This document shows positions 16,042 through 25,808 of a DNA stretch of 32,661 bases, one piece after another. The notes beneath the pieces were generated by a model. It did not search any database. It saw only the letters and a list, made by a program, of their open reading frames with translations, and was not told where the DNA came from. How positions within the stretch are numbered: position 1 is the first letter of the stretch; every line of letters starts with the position of its first letter. The translations under genes and the position numbers were made by a program. This stretch comes from an uncultured Bacteroidales bacterium (lineage in GTDB: Bacteria > Bacteroidota > Bacteroidia > Bacteroidales > UBA932), in NCBI GenBank assembly GCA_947588835.1, contig CANPZS010000022.1:1-32661 (forward strand). Direction: 5' to 3'.

Positions 16042-16073
16042 CAAATATAGCCGTTTTCGTACAAATATGCAAA
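16042..16073 (-). promoter_or_regulatory. Promoter of rpmE2
   Basis: On the minus strand TTTG (16073-16070), 20 bases, TATATTTG (16049-16042): a full Bacteroidota promoter 30 bases before the L31 ATG at 16011. Confidence 0.72.
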
Positions 16074-16081
16074 TGGATTTT

Positions 16082-16744
16082 CTATCCGATCATCTTCCGG
16101 AGCTGCTTTTCGTCCGCATCCGGAACGATGTCGCGAAGATGTTCGAAGATCCGTTCGCCCGATTCCTCCGGAGAATGTCCTGAATCCATGTCGTAATCTT
16201 CGAAAAAGGCGTCCGGGGTGCAGAACGATGCGAGCTGCCAGCCGCTGTAATGCAGGTCCCCGCCTCTGTACTGCCGTTCGAAGTTTCCTATTATCACCCT
16301 TGTGGCCATCTGCAGCTTGGTCATCACTCCGTCCATGCGGCTTTTGTTCAGTCCGCATATTTTACGCAGTTCCCTCGTCGTGAGCCCTCCGGCCTCCTTT
16401 ATGGCTTCAAGCGCGGTCAGCTGCAGCCCTTCCGGACTGTATCTGGGCAGGGCCCGCCTGTAATTCATCAGTTCGCGGTACCATTCGACGGTGGCGAAGG
16501 CGCTTTTGCCGCCGCACAGAAATTTCCCGTAGGCTATGTCTCCGCATTCCACGACGTGAATCTTCCAATCCCACGGTCCGAGTTCGTCTTCGTTGAACCA
16601 CAGTTCCGCCGGAGTCATTTCCTCTATCGAAAAATCAGGAACCGCATTCACGAAGAATGGAACGATTCCCAATTTTTTGATATTTTCATACATCGCCTCG
16701 GGACTTTTCACAAGTCCCATTTGCCCGTGATGTTCGGTGATCAT
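16082..16744 (-). CDS. AlkZ-related (winged-helix) protein
   Basis: The 220-residue protein begins MITEHHGQMGLVKSPEAMYENIKKLGIVPFF and has PAELWFNEDELGPWDWK, YGKFLCGGKSAF and EWYRELMNYRR, motifs of a small Bacteroidota/Firmicutes family annotated as AlkZ-related. The middle (about 110-150; GGLTTRELRKICGLNKSRMDGVMTKL) reads as a winged helix. AlkZ/YcaQ proteins are DNA glycosylases, but this short relative lacks a recognisable catalytic QxQ motif, so activity is uncertain. It starts 6 bases after the stop of V-ATPase subunit K, so it may be transcribed as a tail gene of that operon. Confidence 0.65.
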   Translation of the reverse strand: MITEHHGQMGLVKSPEAMYENIKKLGIVPFFVNAVPDFSIEEMTPAELWFNEDELGPWDWKIHVVECGDIAYGKFLCGGKSAFATVEWYRELMNYRRALPRYSPEGLQLTALEAIKEAGGLTTRELRKICGLNKSRMDGVMTKLQMATRVIIGNFERQYRGGDLHYSGWQLASFCTPDAFFEDYDMDSGHSPEESGERIFEHLRDIVPDADEKQLRKMIG

Positions 16745-16750
16745 GTACCG

Positions 16751-17194
<444 letters not shown>

Positions 17195-19018
17195 TTATTG
17201 ATTATTATTTGTTTTCTGCAATGGTGCATAGCGCCTGCCGCGCCCTTCATATCCGGAGTTTTTGAAGAACTCGAGGAAATTGAGCCTCAGCGGATGGACG
17301 AAAGCGCCGAGCGCCGCCATGGCAAGGTTGAGCGTATGCCCTATTATGATTATTATTATGAAAAACACCCAGCTTATGCCGTTCCCGTCCCCGAGCACCA
17401 TTTTGCCGAGGTCGTTGAACGCGAAGCCGAGCATGCTTCCGGCGAGTCCGAGGGCATAGAGCCTCAGGTAGCTGAGGACGTCTCCCACCAGCCCCGTCAC
17501 CGTGTTGTAGGTCTCCCATAATCCGGTGCCTATGTTGAGCAGGGGATTGCGGTGCAGGTTGTTGAGCAGGAATATGCCGGCTGCGGAGATGACGCCGAGC
17601 ACGATTATGATCCATTTGGTGACGGCGGCGTCAAACACTCCCGCGAGAGCGAATGCGCCCGTGACGACTCCTCCCACTATGAGAAGCGTCCATCCCCAGA
17701 TGCTCAGCGAATTCAGGAACCCCTTGTTCTTCGTAGCCATTACTGTCTTGACTATCATGGCCAGGCACAGATGCACGACTCCGACGACAAGGGCCAGCAC
17801 CATGGTGGCGTCGAAGCCCGCCATCTTCGCCGGAAGCATTATTTTCTTCACTCCTGCCGGTATGCAGGCCCATGTAGAAATGTCCATGGAGAAAAAGTTG
17901 TGGAAGAAAAATCCCACTATGACGGTACCTATGCCGAGCGTCGTGACGAGAGGGGCCATGGAGGCAAAACTTTTGACCTTCTTCATCGCGAGTCCGGCGA
18001 TGATGAGAATGATCCCGTAGCCGGCGTCGCCCATGCAGAATGCGAAGAACAGCAGGAAGAATATGGCTATGAATACCGTCGGATCGAATTCGTCGTAGCA
18101 CGGCCTGCCGTACATGTCCGTCAGGACTTCGAACATCCGGTTGAAGAAATTGTTCTTCAGTTTGATGGGCGGATTGTCCTTTACCGTAGCCTTTTCTTTC
18201 AGGTAGAATGTGTCCGTCGAGTCAAGGTATTCCGTGATGGCGGCTTCGTCGTCTTCAGGGGCATATCCTACGAGGATCTCTACGGTGTCTTCGGCCGCTT
18301 TCACCGCCGTGGCTCCCGCAAGGTACAGGTCAAGATCTTCGAGCGTCCTGCGGCTCCGGTCTTCGAGTTCCTGCACCTTCGGCGCAAGGGCGTACAGAAG
18401 GCCTTTTGTCTCTATTATTTTGTTTTTCAAGACTTCAGCCTCCGCCTCGGCCTCCTTGAAATCTGACGAAAGAGCCGGCACTTCTTCCGTGGGAAGCGCA
18501 TCGTCGCCGGGACCGGTTATGGAAACGAACCTTACCTTCGGCCCGTCGTCGATTATGACTACGGCGAATTTGTCCTCCCATTCTTTCCTGAACTTTTTCT
18601 TGTCAATGACATGGAAGTGGATGGTATAGCCCTGCTCCGCGAGGCTCCGTATGAGTCCGGCGTCGAAATCGCCCCAGGGGCGCTTTTCATCGGCCTCCCT
18701 GCGTTTGGCTTCAAAGGCGTCTTCGTATTCTTTCAATCCGGCCATCGCATCGGCCATGAGCCGCTCCGTGTCGCCGGCGGGGACATGGACGGATTGCGCC
18801 GCACGGATTATGGCGTCCCTGTCGGGATCCTTGTCGAAATCCATTTTCCGCATGTCGGCGATCGTCTTATTCAGTTCAGTCGCCTTTTCCAGCATGGCGG
18901 AGGAATCTTCGTCGACGGGCTTTGCCGAACGCGTGATGTCCATAAGCCCGAGTTCCTGCAATTTTCCGAGGAAACTTTCTCCTTCTCCGGCAAGGAGGAT
19001 GAAGGAGTATTTTGTCAT
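17195..19018 (-). CDS. ntpI: V-type ATPase subunit I (stator/a-subunit)
   Basis: The ATG at 19018 (MTKYSFILLAGEGESF) gives 607 residues; an upstream extension would overlap subunit D. The first half (to about 310) is the soluble arm with coiled-coil stretches. The second half has multiple transmembrane helices, starting around FIAIFFLLFFAFCMGDAGYGIILI. The essential arginine of the ion channel is Arg519 in LSYLRLYALGLAGS. This subunit holds the half-channels next to the K ring. It starts 4 bases after the D stop, within the E-DUF2764-A-B-D-I-K operon. Confidence 0.93.
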   Translation of the reverse strand: MTKYSFILLAGEGESFLGKLQELGLMDITRSAKPVDEDSSAMLEKATELNKTIADMRKMDFDKDPDRDAIIRAAQSVHVPAGDTERLMADAMAGLKEYEDAFEAKRREADEKRPWGDFDAGLIRSLAEQGYTIHFHVIDKKKFRKEWEDKFAVVIIDDGPKVRFVSITGPGDDALPTEEVPALSSDFKEAEAEAEVLKNKIIETKGLLYALAPKVQELEDRSRRTLEDLDLYLAGATAVKAAEDTVEILVGYAPEDDEAAITEYLDSTDTFYLKEKATVKDNPPIKLKNNFFNRMFEVLTDMYGRPCYDEFDPTVFIAIFFLLFFAFCMGDAGYGIILIIAGLAMKKVKSFASMAPLVTTLGIGTVIVGFFFHNFFSMDISTWACIPAGVKKIMLPAKMAGFDATMVLALVVGVVHLCLAMIVKTVMATKNKGFLNSLSIWGWTLLIVGGVVTGAFALAGVFDAAVTKWIIIVLGVISAAGIFLLNNLHRNPLLNIGTGLWETYNTVTGLVGDVLSYLRLYALGLAGSMLGFAFNDLGKMVLGDGNGISWVFFIIIIIIGHTLNLAMAALGAFVHPLRLNFLEFFKNSGYEGRGRRYAPLQKTNNNQ

Positions 19019-19022
19019 ACGG

Positions 19023-19634
19023 CTAATCATTGTGTGCTTCCTCCTCCTCAAGGGCGTGCCTTGTCTTTACTATCTTGGACGAGGCTTTGCTCAGGTTTTC
19101 CTCGTCTTCCATGTATCTTTTTATTTTCCTGATGGCTTCCTTGTATCCTGGAATCTGCACTTTTTCGTACAGGTTCACTTTCTGCGTGGTCTTTTTCCTC
19201 TGGTAGTCCAGGATGCGGCGTTTCTCCATGTAGACTTCGGATTCTATGCCGAGCCGCGAAAGTTCCTTTAGTATCGCGACACCGTCGGCGTACCATGCCG
19301 GTTTGGAAAATGCATTGAAAGGACGGAGTTCGTAGCATATCTCCCCGAGGGCGGGTGTCTTCACTCCGGCCACCTTCACCGTCTTCAGCCCGACGTCGGT
19401 TATGCTTATGAGATTGGACTCGAATTCGTTCCACAGGGCGGCGAGATGGTCGTATTTTTTCAATGCGTCTTCAAGTTCCCGTGCAAGCCGGTCGGAGGCG
19501 TCTTTCGCCTTGCGTACCTCCAGCCGCAGCGCGGACTCCTTGTTCTGCAGGGTGGGGAGCGCGTTCTGCCTTACCTTGAGCTGCTTGCCGAGGTTGTTGA
19601 GGGAAGTCTTGTTGTATTGAAACTTTATCGCCAT
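19023..19634 (-). CDS. ntpD: V-type ATPase subunit D (central shaft)
   Basis: The 203-residue protein has the long N- and C-terminal helices of subunit D, which pair as a coiled coil to form the rotating shaft. The N-terminal motif (FQYNKTSLNNLGKQLKVRQNALP) and the C-terminal KRRILDYQRKKTTQKVNLYEKV segment are characteristic. It starts 2 bases after subunit B and ends 4 bases before subunit I. Confidence 0.94.
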   Translation of the reverse strand: MAIKFQYNKTSLNNLGKQLKVRQNALPTLQNKESALRLEVRKAKDASDRLARELEDALKKYDHLAALWNEFESNLISITDVGLKTVKVAGVKTPALGEICYELRPFNAFSKPAWYADGVAILKELSRLGIESEVYMEKRRILDYQRKKTTQKVNLYEKVQIPGYKEAIRKIKRYMEDEENLSKASSKIVKTRHALEEEEAHND

Positions 19635-19636
19635 GG

Positions 19637-20959
19637 CTATTTCTCAACCCAGAATTCGTCTGTCAACGATTGCTTGATGCCTGTCTCGGCCTTGGTGAAA
19701 TATTTGGAGAAAAGTTCCCACGCCGTGTCGAGCATCTCGTCGATGGATATGTTTACGTCTATGGAAAGCAGCCGCTCGGCATATTCCTTGGCATATGCGA
19801 GGCAGCGGTGATCGTAGTCGCTGAGGTCGAAGCCGTTTTCCAGCTTTGTCTTGGCGTTCTGCGCGTCGGCATACAGGCGCACCCCGGCATTCATGACCTG
19901 GCTGTGGTCCGAACGCGTCTTTTTGTTCTGTACGAGCTGTTTCAGACGCGACAGGGAGCGGAACGGATCTATTATGACCTTGCCGCTGTCCGGGTCGGCA
20001 CGCAGGAACAGCTGTCCTTCGGTGATGTAGCCAGTATTGTCGGGGATGGCGTGCGTGATGTCGCCGTCGTTCAGGGTGGTGACGGCTATGATGGTGATGG
20101 AGCCTCCCGAAGGCAGCTGCACGGCCTTTTCGTATATCTTGGCAAGATCGGAATAGAGCGAGCCGGGCATCGAGTCCTTGGAAGGAATCTGGTCCATGCG
20201 GTTGCTGACTATGGACAGCGCGTCGGCATACAGCGTCATGTCGGTAAGCAGTACGAGAACCTTTTCGTTCTTGTCCACGGCGAAATATTCCGCCGCGGTG
20301 AGCGCCATGTCAGGAATCAGCAGCCTTTCCACCGGCGGATCCTCCGTCGTGTTTATGAAGCAGATTATCTTGTCGAGCGCTCCGGCGGATTCGAATGCAT
20401 GGCGGAAGAACAGGTAGTCGTCGTTGCTCAGTCCCATGCCGCCCAGTATGATCTTGTCGACGTCGGCGCGCAGGGCCACGTCGGCCATCACCTGGTTGTA
20501 GGGCTGGTCGGGATCGGCGAAGAAAGGTATTTTCTGTCCCGACACTATGGTGTTGTTGAGGTCTATGCCCGCGATTCCCGTGGGAATGAGCTGCGAGGGC
20601 TGGCGTCTCTTGTAGGGGTTGACGGACGGGCCGCCGATCTGCCTTTCCTCTCCCTCCGTCTCGGGGCCTCCGTCTATGGGGTGCCCGTAGGCGTTGAAGA
20701 AACGTCCTGACAGCTGTTCCCCCACTTTCAGCACCGGGGGCTCTCCGAGGAATGCGGCTTCGGCATTCGTAGGAATGCCTTCGGTACCTGAGAATACCTG
20801 CAGAGTGACGAGATCGCCTTTGGTGCGTACGACCTGGGCGAGCCTGCCGTCGACCACGGCGAGTTCGTCGTTGGAAACGCCTTTCGCATGCAGCGACACT
20901 GTAGCCTTTGTGATGGCTTCCAGGTGTGTATATACTCTTTGATACGCCTTATTTGCCAT
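19637..20959 (-). CDS. ntpB: V-type ATPase subunit B (non-catalytic nucleotide subunit)
   Basis: The 440-residue protein has the ATP-synthase alpha/beta-type fold but a degenerate P-loop (SGQKIPFFADPDQPYN), as expected of the regulatory B subunit. The arginine-finger region SRLKQLVQNKKTRSDHSQV and LTDMTLYADALSIVSNRMDQIPSKDSMPGSLYSDLAKIYEKA are diagnostic. Its start overlaps the end of subunit A by 11 bases, which implies translational coupling to hold the A:B ratio. Confidence 0.95.
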   Translation of the reverse strand: MANKAYQRVYTHLEAITKATVSLHAKGVSNDELAVVDGRLAQVVRTKGDLVTLQVFSGTEGIPTNAEAAFLGEPPVLKVGEQLSGRFFNAYGHPIDGGPETEGEERQIGGPSVNPYKRRQPSQLIPTGIAGIDLNNTIVSGQKIPFFADPDQPYNQVMADVALRADVDKIILGGMGLSNDDYLFFRHAFESAGALDKIICFINTTEDPPVERLLIPDMALTAAEYFAVDKNEKVLVLLTDMTLYADALSIVSNRMDQIPSKDSMPGSLYSDLAKIYEKAVQLPSGGSITIIAVTTLNDGDITHAIPDNTGYITEGQLFLRADPDSGKVIIDPFRSLSRLKQLVQNKKTRSDHSQVMNAGVRLYADAQNAKTKLENGFDLSDYDHRCLAYAKEYAERLLSIDVNISIDEMLDTAWELFSKYFTKAETGIKQSLTDEFWVEK

Positions 20960-22703
20960 ATTCTTCCACGAGTTTGATGATTGACTTATGATAATCGTTG
21001 AATCTGTCGCTCTTGAATTCGGAATAATTCATCTGGCGCAGTTCATTGATGACGTTCTTGAACCAGTCGCGGCATTTTTCGAAATCCTCGAATTCGAATT
21101 CCCTGTCGCATATGCCGAGGACGAAGTCCAGCATGAAGCGCTGCCTTTCGAGCGGGCAGAGACTGTCCACCGCGTCGAAGGCGTCCTGCTGCAGGATGAC
21201 GAAGTCCACGAGCTCGGATTTCCAGAACTGTATGTGGTAGCCCATCGGCACGCCGTCGTCGCCGAGAATGTTTATCTGCTCGTTGGCTTCACGGCCGCGC
21301 CTGATTATGTTTTTGGCCTTCTGGACCTTGTCCACCCATCCGGGCTCAATGGTCTTGTCCAGGTATTCCCGTATCTCGGGATATTCCAGATATTTGGAAT
21401 AGGAGTCTATCGGATTGACGGCAGGGTACCTTTTCTGGTCGGCCCTGGACTGTTCGAGCGCATAGAAGCAGCGCGCGGCCTTTTTGGTGGATTCGGTGAC
21501 GGGCTCCTTGAGGTTTCCGCCGGCGGGGGATACCGTGCCTATGACGGTCACCGCACCGGTCCTGCCGTTGTTGAGCACCACCATGCCGGCCCTCGAATAG
21601 AAGCTCGCTATGATGGCCGACAGGTCCACCGGGAACGCATCGGCGCCCGGAAGTTCCTCCATACGATTCGACATCTCCCTCAGTGCCTGCGCCCATCTGG
21701 AGGTGGAGTCGGCCAGAAGCAGGCATTTGAGCCCCATGGCGCGATAGTATTCGCAGATGGTCATGGCCGTGTAAACGGAAGCCTCGCGGGCCGCCACGGG
21801 CATGTTGGACGTATTGCAGATGATGGTCGTACGTTCCATAAGCTTCCGGCCCGTATGGGGATCGACCAGCTCGGGGAATTCGGTGAATATTTCCACTACC
21901 TCGTTGGCACGCTCGCCGCAGGCTGCCATCACTATCACGTCAGCGTCGCCCTGCTTTGCAATGGCATGCTGCAGAACGGTCTTGCCGCATCCGAAAGGCC
22001 CCGGGATGAATCCCGTGCCGCCCTCCGCTATAGGGTTCAGCGTATCGATGACGCGGACGCCGGTCTCCATTATCCTGTATGGACGGGGCTTTTCCCTGTA
22101 TCCCTTTATGGCGACTTTCACGGGCCATTTCTGTGTCATGGTGACGGGAACCTTCTCGCCGTCCGCATTGACGAGCACGGCTATTTCCTTGTCGATATTG
22201 TATGAACCTGCCTCCGCGATCGACTCTACGGTGTATTCGCCCTTGAAGGAGAAAGGAACCATTATCTTGTGCGGAAGCCAGCCCTCCTTCACTTCGCCGA
22301 GCCAGTCCGCGGCGGCCACCTTGTCGCCGGGAGCGGCCAGGGGAGTGAATTCCCACAGTTTCTCATGGTTCAGCGGATCCGTGTATTCGCCCCTTTTGAG
22401 GAAGACTCCCTCCATCGAGGTCAGGTCGTTGAGCAGGCCGTCGTAGACGCTGGAAAGAAGTCCCGGGCCGAGCGTCGCCTCGAGCATCCTGCCCTCGAAT
22501 TCCGCCGTGTCCCCGTTCTTCAGCCCGCGCGTGCTTTCAAACACCTGCACCTGGGCCTTGTTGCCGTTGACCTTGATGACTTCGGCCATCATCTTCACGC
22601 CGCCGAGATCGATGTAGCAGATTTCATTTTCGGCCACGGGGCCGTTTACCTCCACCGTGACGAGGTTGGAAACGATACCGGTTACAATCCCTGTAGTTTT
22701 CAT
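20949..22703 (-). CDS. ntpA: V-type ATPase subunit A (catalytic)
   Basis: The 584-residue catalytic subunit has an N-terminal beta barrel, the bulge domain that distinguishes A from F-type beta (about 110-200), the P-loop GPFGCGKT at 235-242, and catalytic Glu264-Arg265 in CGERANE. LLADSTSRWAQALREMS and the PGADAFPVDL segment are typical. It couples ATP hydrolysis or synthesis to rotation of the D shaft. It follows DUF2764 by 22 bases and overlaps subunit B by 11. Confidence 0.96.
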   Translation of the reverse strand: MKTTGIVTGIVSNLVTVEVNGPVAENEICYIDLGGVKMMAEVIKVNGNKAQVQVFESTRGLKNGDTAEFEGRMLEATLGPGLLSSVYDGLLNDLTSMEGVFLKRGEYTDPLNHEKLWEFTPLAAPGDKVAAADWLGEVKEGWLPHKIMVPFSFKGEYTVESIAEAGSYNIDKEIAVLVNADGEKVPVTMTQKWPVKVAIKGYREKPRPYRIMETGVRVIDTLNPIAEGGTGFIPGPFGCGKTVLQHAIAKQGDADVIVMAACGERANEVVEIFTEFPELVDPHTGRKLMERTTIICNTSNMPVAAREASVYTAMTICEYYRAMGLKCLLLADSTSRWAQALREMSNRMEELPGADAFPVDLSAIIASFYSRAGMVVLNNGRTGAVTVIGTVSPAGGNLKEPVTESTKKAARCFYALEQSRADQKRYPAVNPIDSYSKYLEYPEIREYLDKTIEPGWVDKVQKAKNIIRRGREANEQINILGDDGVPMGYHIQFWKSELVDFVILQQDAFDAVDSLCPLERQRFMLDFVLGICDREFEFEDFEKCRDWFKNVINELRQMNYSEFKSDRFNDYHKSIIKLVEEYGK

Positions 22704-22725
22704 ATCATTAACGTTGTGTTATCAT

Positions 22726-23358
22726 TCAGTCGTTGGTGGCTTTATACCTTACGCCCCCGAAGGTGCCCCTGACTTCATTGACGAGGGTGCGGAGCATCTC
22801 TTTCCCGCGTTCTTCGTCCAATGAGAACCAGCGGTCGATGACGTGCAGCTTCGCTATGAATCCGAGCACGGCCTCTATGTCGAAATAGTCGAAGGCCGTA
22901 AGTTCGTCTATCTTCGTCCACGTCATGTCGTCCAGCCCCTTTTCCCTCGCGAGTATGTCGTCGGAGGCGAGCACCGACTCCGCCTTTTCCTTCTCGTCGA
23001 ATTCCCCGCCGTCGAAAAGCGGCTCGCCGTCTTCATCGAGTCCGGTAATGACGTCCGTTCCCGCCGGACGGCCGAGAGCGGCGTTGAGGTAATTCACCTT
23101 GGCGTTGCGGAGATTGAGGTCGAACCGGAAATATTCCCGGATGAACCGGTTGCGGTGGGCGAGCGCCCGGCGGTAGAATTCCGTGTCCAGATTGTCCCCG
23201 TCAAGGCCTTCGAGCATGAAATCCACGAGCGCGTTGTCGCCGGCGGAGCAGTTTCGGCGTATCTCCGAAATGAACTCGTCGAAGGAACCCTCTCCGGAAT
23301 ATCGCCATTCCGGCGTAAGAGGGGGCAGGCAGGCTATCAGGTATTCGTAATTGTTCAT
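22726..23358 (-). CDS. DUF2764 family protein of the V-ATPase operon
   Basis: The 210-residue protein is mostly helical and acidic, starting MNNYEYLIACLPPLTPEWRY, with FLRREYFRFDLNLRN-like content near 95 and WTKIDELTAFDYFDIEAVLGFIAKLHVIDRW near 150-180. It is the DUF2764 protein found inside Bacteroidota V-ATPase operons, in the slot where other bacteria place subunit C (the socket joining shaft and ring). A C-like role is therefore inferred from position; no experiment is known to me. It lies 3 bases after subunit E and 22 before subunit A. Confidence 0.8.
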   Translation of the reverse strand: MNNYEYLIACLPPLTPEWRYSGEGSFDEFISEIRRNCSAGDNALVDFMLEGLDGDNLDTEFYRRALAHRNRFIREYFRFDLNLRNAKVNYLNAALGRPAGTDVITGLDEDGEPLFDGGEFDEKEKAESVLASDDILAREKGLDDMTWTKIDELTAFDYFDIEAVLGFIAKLHVIDRWFSLDEERGKEMLRTLVNEVRGTFGGVRYKATND

Positions 23359-23361
23359 GGA

Positions 23362-23967
23362 CTATTCTCCGAAAAGGAGCTTTTTGGCAGTAGGTCTGAG
23401 ATATTCGGAAATAAGGCTGCGGAAAGTGTCGTCGGTGAGGCTGATGAAATAGCTGCCGTCTTTGGGGCCTATCCTGAATCCGCCGTTTATCTTTTTCGAG
23501 AATGACGCTTCCACGCCTTTGCCGAGGAGTCCGGACAATTCGCCTTTGACGAAAGGCTCGAGGCCGTCTTTCAGCTTCTCCGGAAGCACGATGCTGAGGT
23601 CGGCCGCATTTTCGGAACTGAATCCGGCCGCGACGGCCCTGATAATCTCCTTTATGAAATCGTCGGTGGACATGGCTTTCTCCACGGGCCCGTCCGTAAT
23701 CGTGCCGGTTACGGCGTTTTCGATGTCCTGCCGTATCGCCTCCAGGCTCTGCCGCGCGGCCATCCTGAGGTCGCTCTCGACCTTGGTCCTGTATTCTTCG
23801 GCTTCTTTATGGGCCTTTTCGATGATCGAATGTGCCTGAGCCTCAGCGTCGGCGACAATGGTTTCAGATTCCTTGCGCGCTTTTTCAAGCAAGGCTATGC
23901 CTTCCTCCTTGCCTTTTGCCAGTCCTTCGTTGTAGAGTTTCTGGGTCAGTTCCTCCAGTTTATCCAT
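23362..23967 (-). CDS. ntpE: V-type ATPase subunit E (peripheral stalk)
   Basis: The ATG at 23967 gives 201 residues starting MDKLEELTQKLYNEG; a longer open frame to 24063 would cross the promoter and is rejected. The first 90 residues are a long charged helix (GIALLEKARKESETIVADAE), the peripheral-stalk coiled coil. The C-terminal globular part (about 100-201) ends RSLISEYLRPTAKKLLFGE and should bind the A/B head. It is the first gene of the ATPase operon. A separate G/H partner for the stalk is not seen. Confidence 0.9.
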   Translation of the reverse strand: MDKLEELTQKLYNEGLAKGKEEGIALLEKARKESETIVADAEAQAHSIIEKAHKEAEEYRTKVESDLRMAARQSLEAIRQDIENAVTGTITDGPVEKAMSTDDFIKEIIRAVAAGFSSENAADLSIVLPEKLKDGLEPFVKGELSGLLGKGVEASFSKKINGGFRIGPKDGSYFISLTDDTFRSLISEYLRPTAKKLLFGE

Positions 23968-23996
23968 ATTATTAATTATTGATAGACGTGTTTTTA

Positions 23997-24028
23997 CAAA
24001 ATAAATAAATAAAAAGGACAAAAGCAAA
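23997..24028 (-). promoter_or_regulatory. Probable promoter of the V-ATPase operon
   Basis: On the minus strand TTTG (24028-24025), 20 bases, TTATTTTG (24004-23997), one base off TAnnTTTG, 29 bases before the subunit E ATG. It lies after the decarboxylase terminator, so the ATPase operon probably has independent transcription. Confidence 0.5.
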
Positions 24029-24056
24029 AAATGAATGAATTCCGAAGCGTCGCGGC

Positions 24057-24101
24057 AAAACAAGCCGGCCCGGCGCCCGCATCGGGTACCAGGCCGGTTG
24101 T
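24057..24101 (-). terminator. Terminator after the decarboxylase operon
   Basis: ACAA-(G)-CCGGCC at 24060-24070 pairs with GGCCGGTTGT at 24092-24101 with one bulged base, and CCCG/CGGG can pair inside. On the minus strand the stem is followed by TTTT. It lies 21 bases after the beta-subunit stop at 24123. Confidence 0.65.
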
Positions 24102-24122
24102 CTTCACATGCCTGTGCTGCGC

Positions 24123-25265
24123 CTATCCGAGGAATCCGAGCAGGATGCCGGCCGCAACCGCCGAGCCTATGACGCCGGCTACGTTGGGGGCCATCGCATG
24201 CATCAGAAGGTGATTTTTGGGATTGGATTCGCGTCCCACTATTTCAGATACGCGCGCGCTGTCCGGTACCGCCGACACTCCGGCGTTGCCGATCAGCGGA
24301 TTTATCTTTTTGCCGTGCGGCAGCACCAGATTGAGCAGCTTCACGAAGCATACTCCGGTGGCCGTGGCGATGACGAACGAGAGCAGTCCGAGGCCGAATA
24401 TCATCAGGGACTTGCCCGTCAGGAATTTGTCGGCCTGCGTGGAGCAGCCTACCGTGACGCCTATGAGGGTGGTGACGATGTCGATGAGCGGCCCTCTCGC
24501 GGTCTCGGCGAGACGGCGCGTGACTCCGCTCTCCTTCAGCAGGTTGCCGAAGAACAGCATGCCGAGCAGCGGCAGTCCCGACGGCACGATAAAAGCCGTC
24601 ATTATGAATCCTATGATGGGGAATATTATTTTTTCCCGCTGGCTCACTTCGCGCGGCTTGGGCATCTCTATGAGGCGTTCCTTCTTGGTCGTCAGCAGCA
24701 GCATTATGGGCCTTTGTATCACCGGAACGAGGGCCATGTACGAATACGCGGAGACCGCAATGGCGCCCATCAGGTCCGGGGCGAGCTTGGACGACAGGAA
24801 TATGGCCGTAGGACCGTCGGCTCCGCCGATTATGCCTATGGCTCCGGCTTCATTCGGGGCGAATCCGAACGCAAGTGCGAGCAGGTATGCCCCGAAAATG
24901 CCCATCTGGGCCGCGGCCCCTATCAGCATCAGCCTCGGCTGGGATATCAGCGCGGAGAAATCCGTCATGGCCCCTATGCCGAGGAAGATGAGGGGCGGAT
25001 ACCATCCCTGGCGCACGCCCTGATACAGTATGTTCATGACTGAGCCGTCTTCATATATTCCTATGTTCAGGCCCGGAAACATGGGAATGTTGCCTATGAT
25101 CATTCCGAAACCGATGGGCACGAGAAGCAGAGGCTCCCATTCCTTCAGGATGGCTATCGTGATGAAGCAAGCGCCTATCAGTATCATCACTATGTTCTGC
25201 CATTCGCAGTTGGCGAATCCTGTGAATTGCCAGAATTGCCGCAGGCTGTCGATAATCTGACTCAT
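24123..25265 (-). CDS. mmdB: Sodium-pumping decarboxylase beta subunit
   Basis: The 380-residue integral membrane protein couples decarboxylation of carboxybiotin to Na+ export. Known family motifs are present: IIGGADGPTAIF with the essential Asp150 (equivalent to the Na+-site Asp of OadB), and NPLIGNAGVSAVPDSARV in the C-terminal half. About ten hydrophobic segments are visible. It is the last gene of the operon, 50 bases after the biotin carrier. Because the operon's carboxyltransferase is of the acyl-CoA type rather than OadA type, the likely complex is methylmalonyl-CoA decarboxylase, used in the succinate-to-propionate route. Confidence 0.94.
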   Translation of the reverse strand: MSQIIDSLRQFWQFTGFANCEWQNIVMILIGACFITIAILKEWEPLLLVPIGFGMIIGNIPMFPGLNIGIYEDGSVMNILYQGVRQGWYPPLIFLGIGAMTDFSALISQPRLMLIGAAAQMGIFGAYLLALAFGFAPNEAGAIGIIGGADGPTAIFLSSKLAPDLMGAIAVSAYSYMALVPVIQRPIMLLLTTKKERLIEMPKPREVSQREKIIFPIIGFIMTAFIVPSGLPLLGMLFFGNLLKESGVTRRLAETARGPLIDIVTTLIGVTVGCSTQADKFLTGKSLMIFGLGLLSFVIATATGVCFVKLLNLVLPHGKKINPLIGNAGVSAVPDSARVSEIVGRESNPKNHLLMHAMAPNVAGVIGSAVAAGILLGFLG

Positions 25266-25315
25266 TGGTAATCGCTTTACGGTACAGTGAAGATAAGGTT
25301 GTCGTCAGGCGTCCG

Positions 25316-25753
25316 CTATGAAATGGTGACTATGGGTGCGCCCTCGAGGACGGAATCGCCTTTGTTGACATGTATGGCCGTTACGGTGCCGTCTTTGGTG
25401 GCCGGAATCTCGTTTTCCATTTTCATGGCTTCGAGGACGGCTACTTTGTCGCCGGATTTGACGGCCTGTCCTTCCTTGACGGACACCTCTATTATAACGC
25501 CCGGCAGGGGAGAGGTGACTTTTTCGCCGGGGCCGGCCGCCGGGGCCTGTACAGGAGCCGGCGCAGCCGCGGGAGCGGCTGCCGACGCCGTCGGGGCCGG
25601 CGCGTTCGCGGCGGGGGCCGCCGCAGCCGGCGTCTCGCCGAGTTCTACCTTATAATCGGCTCCGTTCACTGTGACGTCGGCCATATTGCCTTCTACGGAG
25701 TTGACGGCTACGTTGTATTCATTGCCGTTGATTTTGAATTTGTATGTTTTCAT
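25316..25753 (-). CDS. mmdC: Biotin carboxyl carrier protein of the decarboxylase
   Basis: The 145-residue protein has an N-terminal beta domain (MKTYKFKINGNEYNVAV), an Ala/Pro-rich flexible linker (about 42-75), and a C-terminal biotinyl domain with the biotinylation motif EAMKM, biotin on Lys111. It shuttles the carboxyl group from the carboxyltransferase to the beta subunit. The GC-rich linker DNA is the source of several false frames on both strands. It sits between the OadG-type gene (55 bases) and the beta subunit (50 bases). Confidence 0.95.
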   Translation of the reverse strand: MKTYKFKINGNEYNVAVNSVEGNMADVTVNGADYKVELGETPAAAAPAANAPAPTASAAAPAAAPAPVQAPAAGPGEKVTSPLPGVIIEVSVKEGQAVKSGDKVAVLEAMKMENEIPATKDGTVTAIHVNKGDSVLEGAPIVTIS

Positions 25754-25808
25754 ATTTTGTCGTTTTTATTTTCTTCGTCGTTTTTCCGACGGCGCACGGC
25801 CGCCGGGC

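Noticed and set aside
16012..16044. Longer start for ribosomal protein L31
   Set aside because: The added residues do not resemble L31, and the -7 promoter box (16049-16042) overlaps them.
23968..24063. N-terminal extension of subunit E by 32 codons
   Set aside because: The extension crosses an AT-rich promoter region, and homologous subunits start at the MDKLEELTQKLY position.
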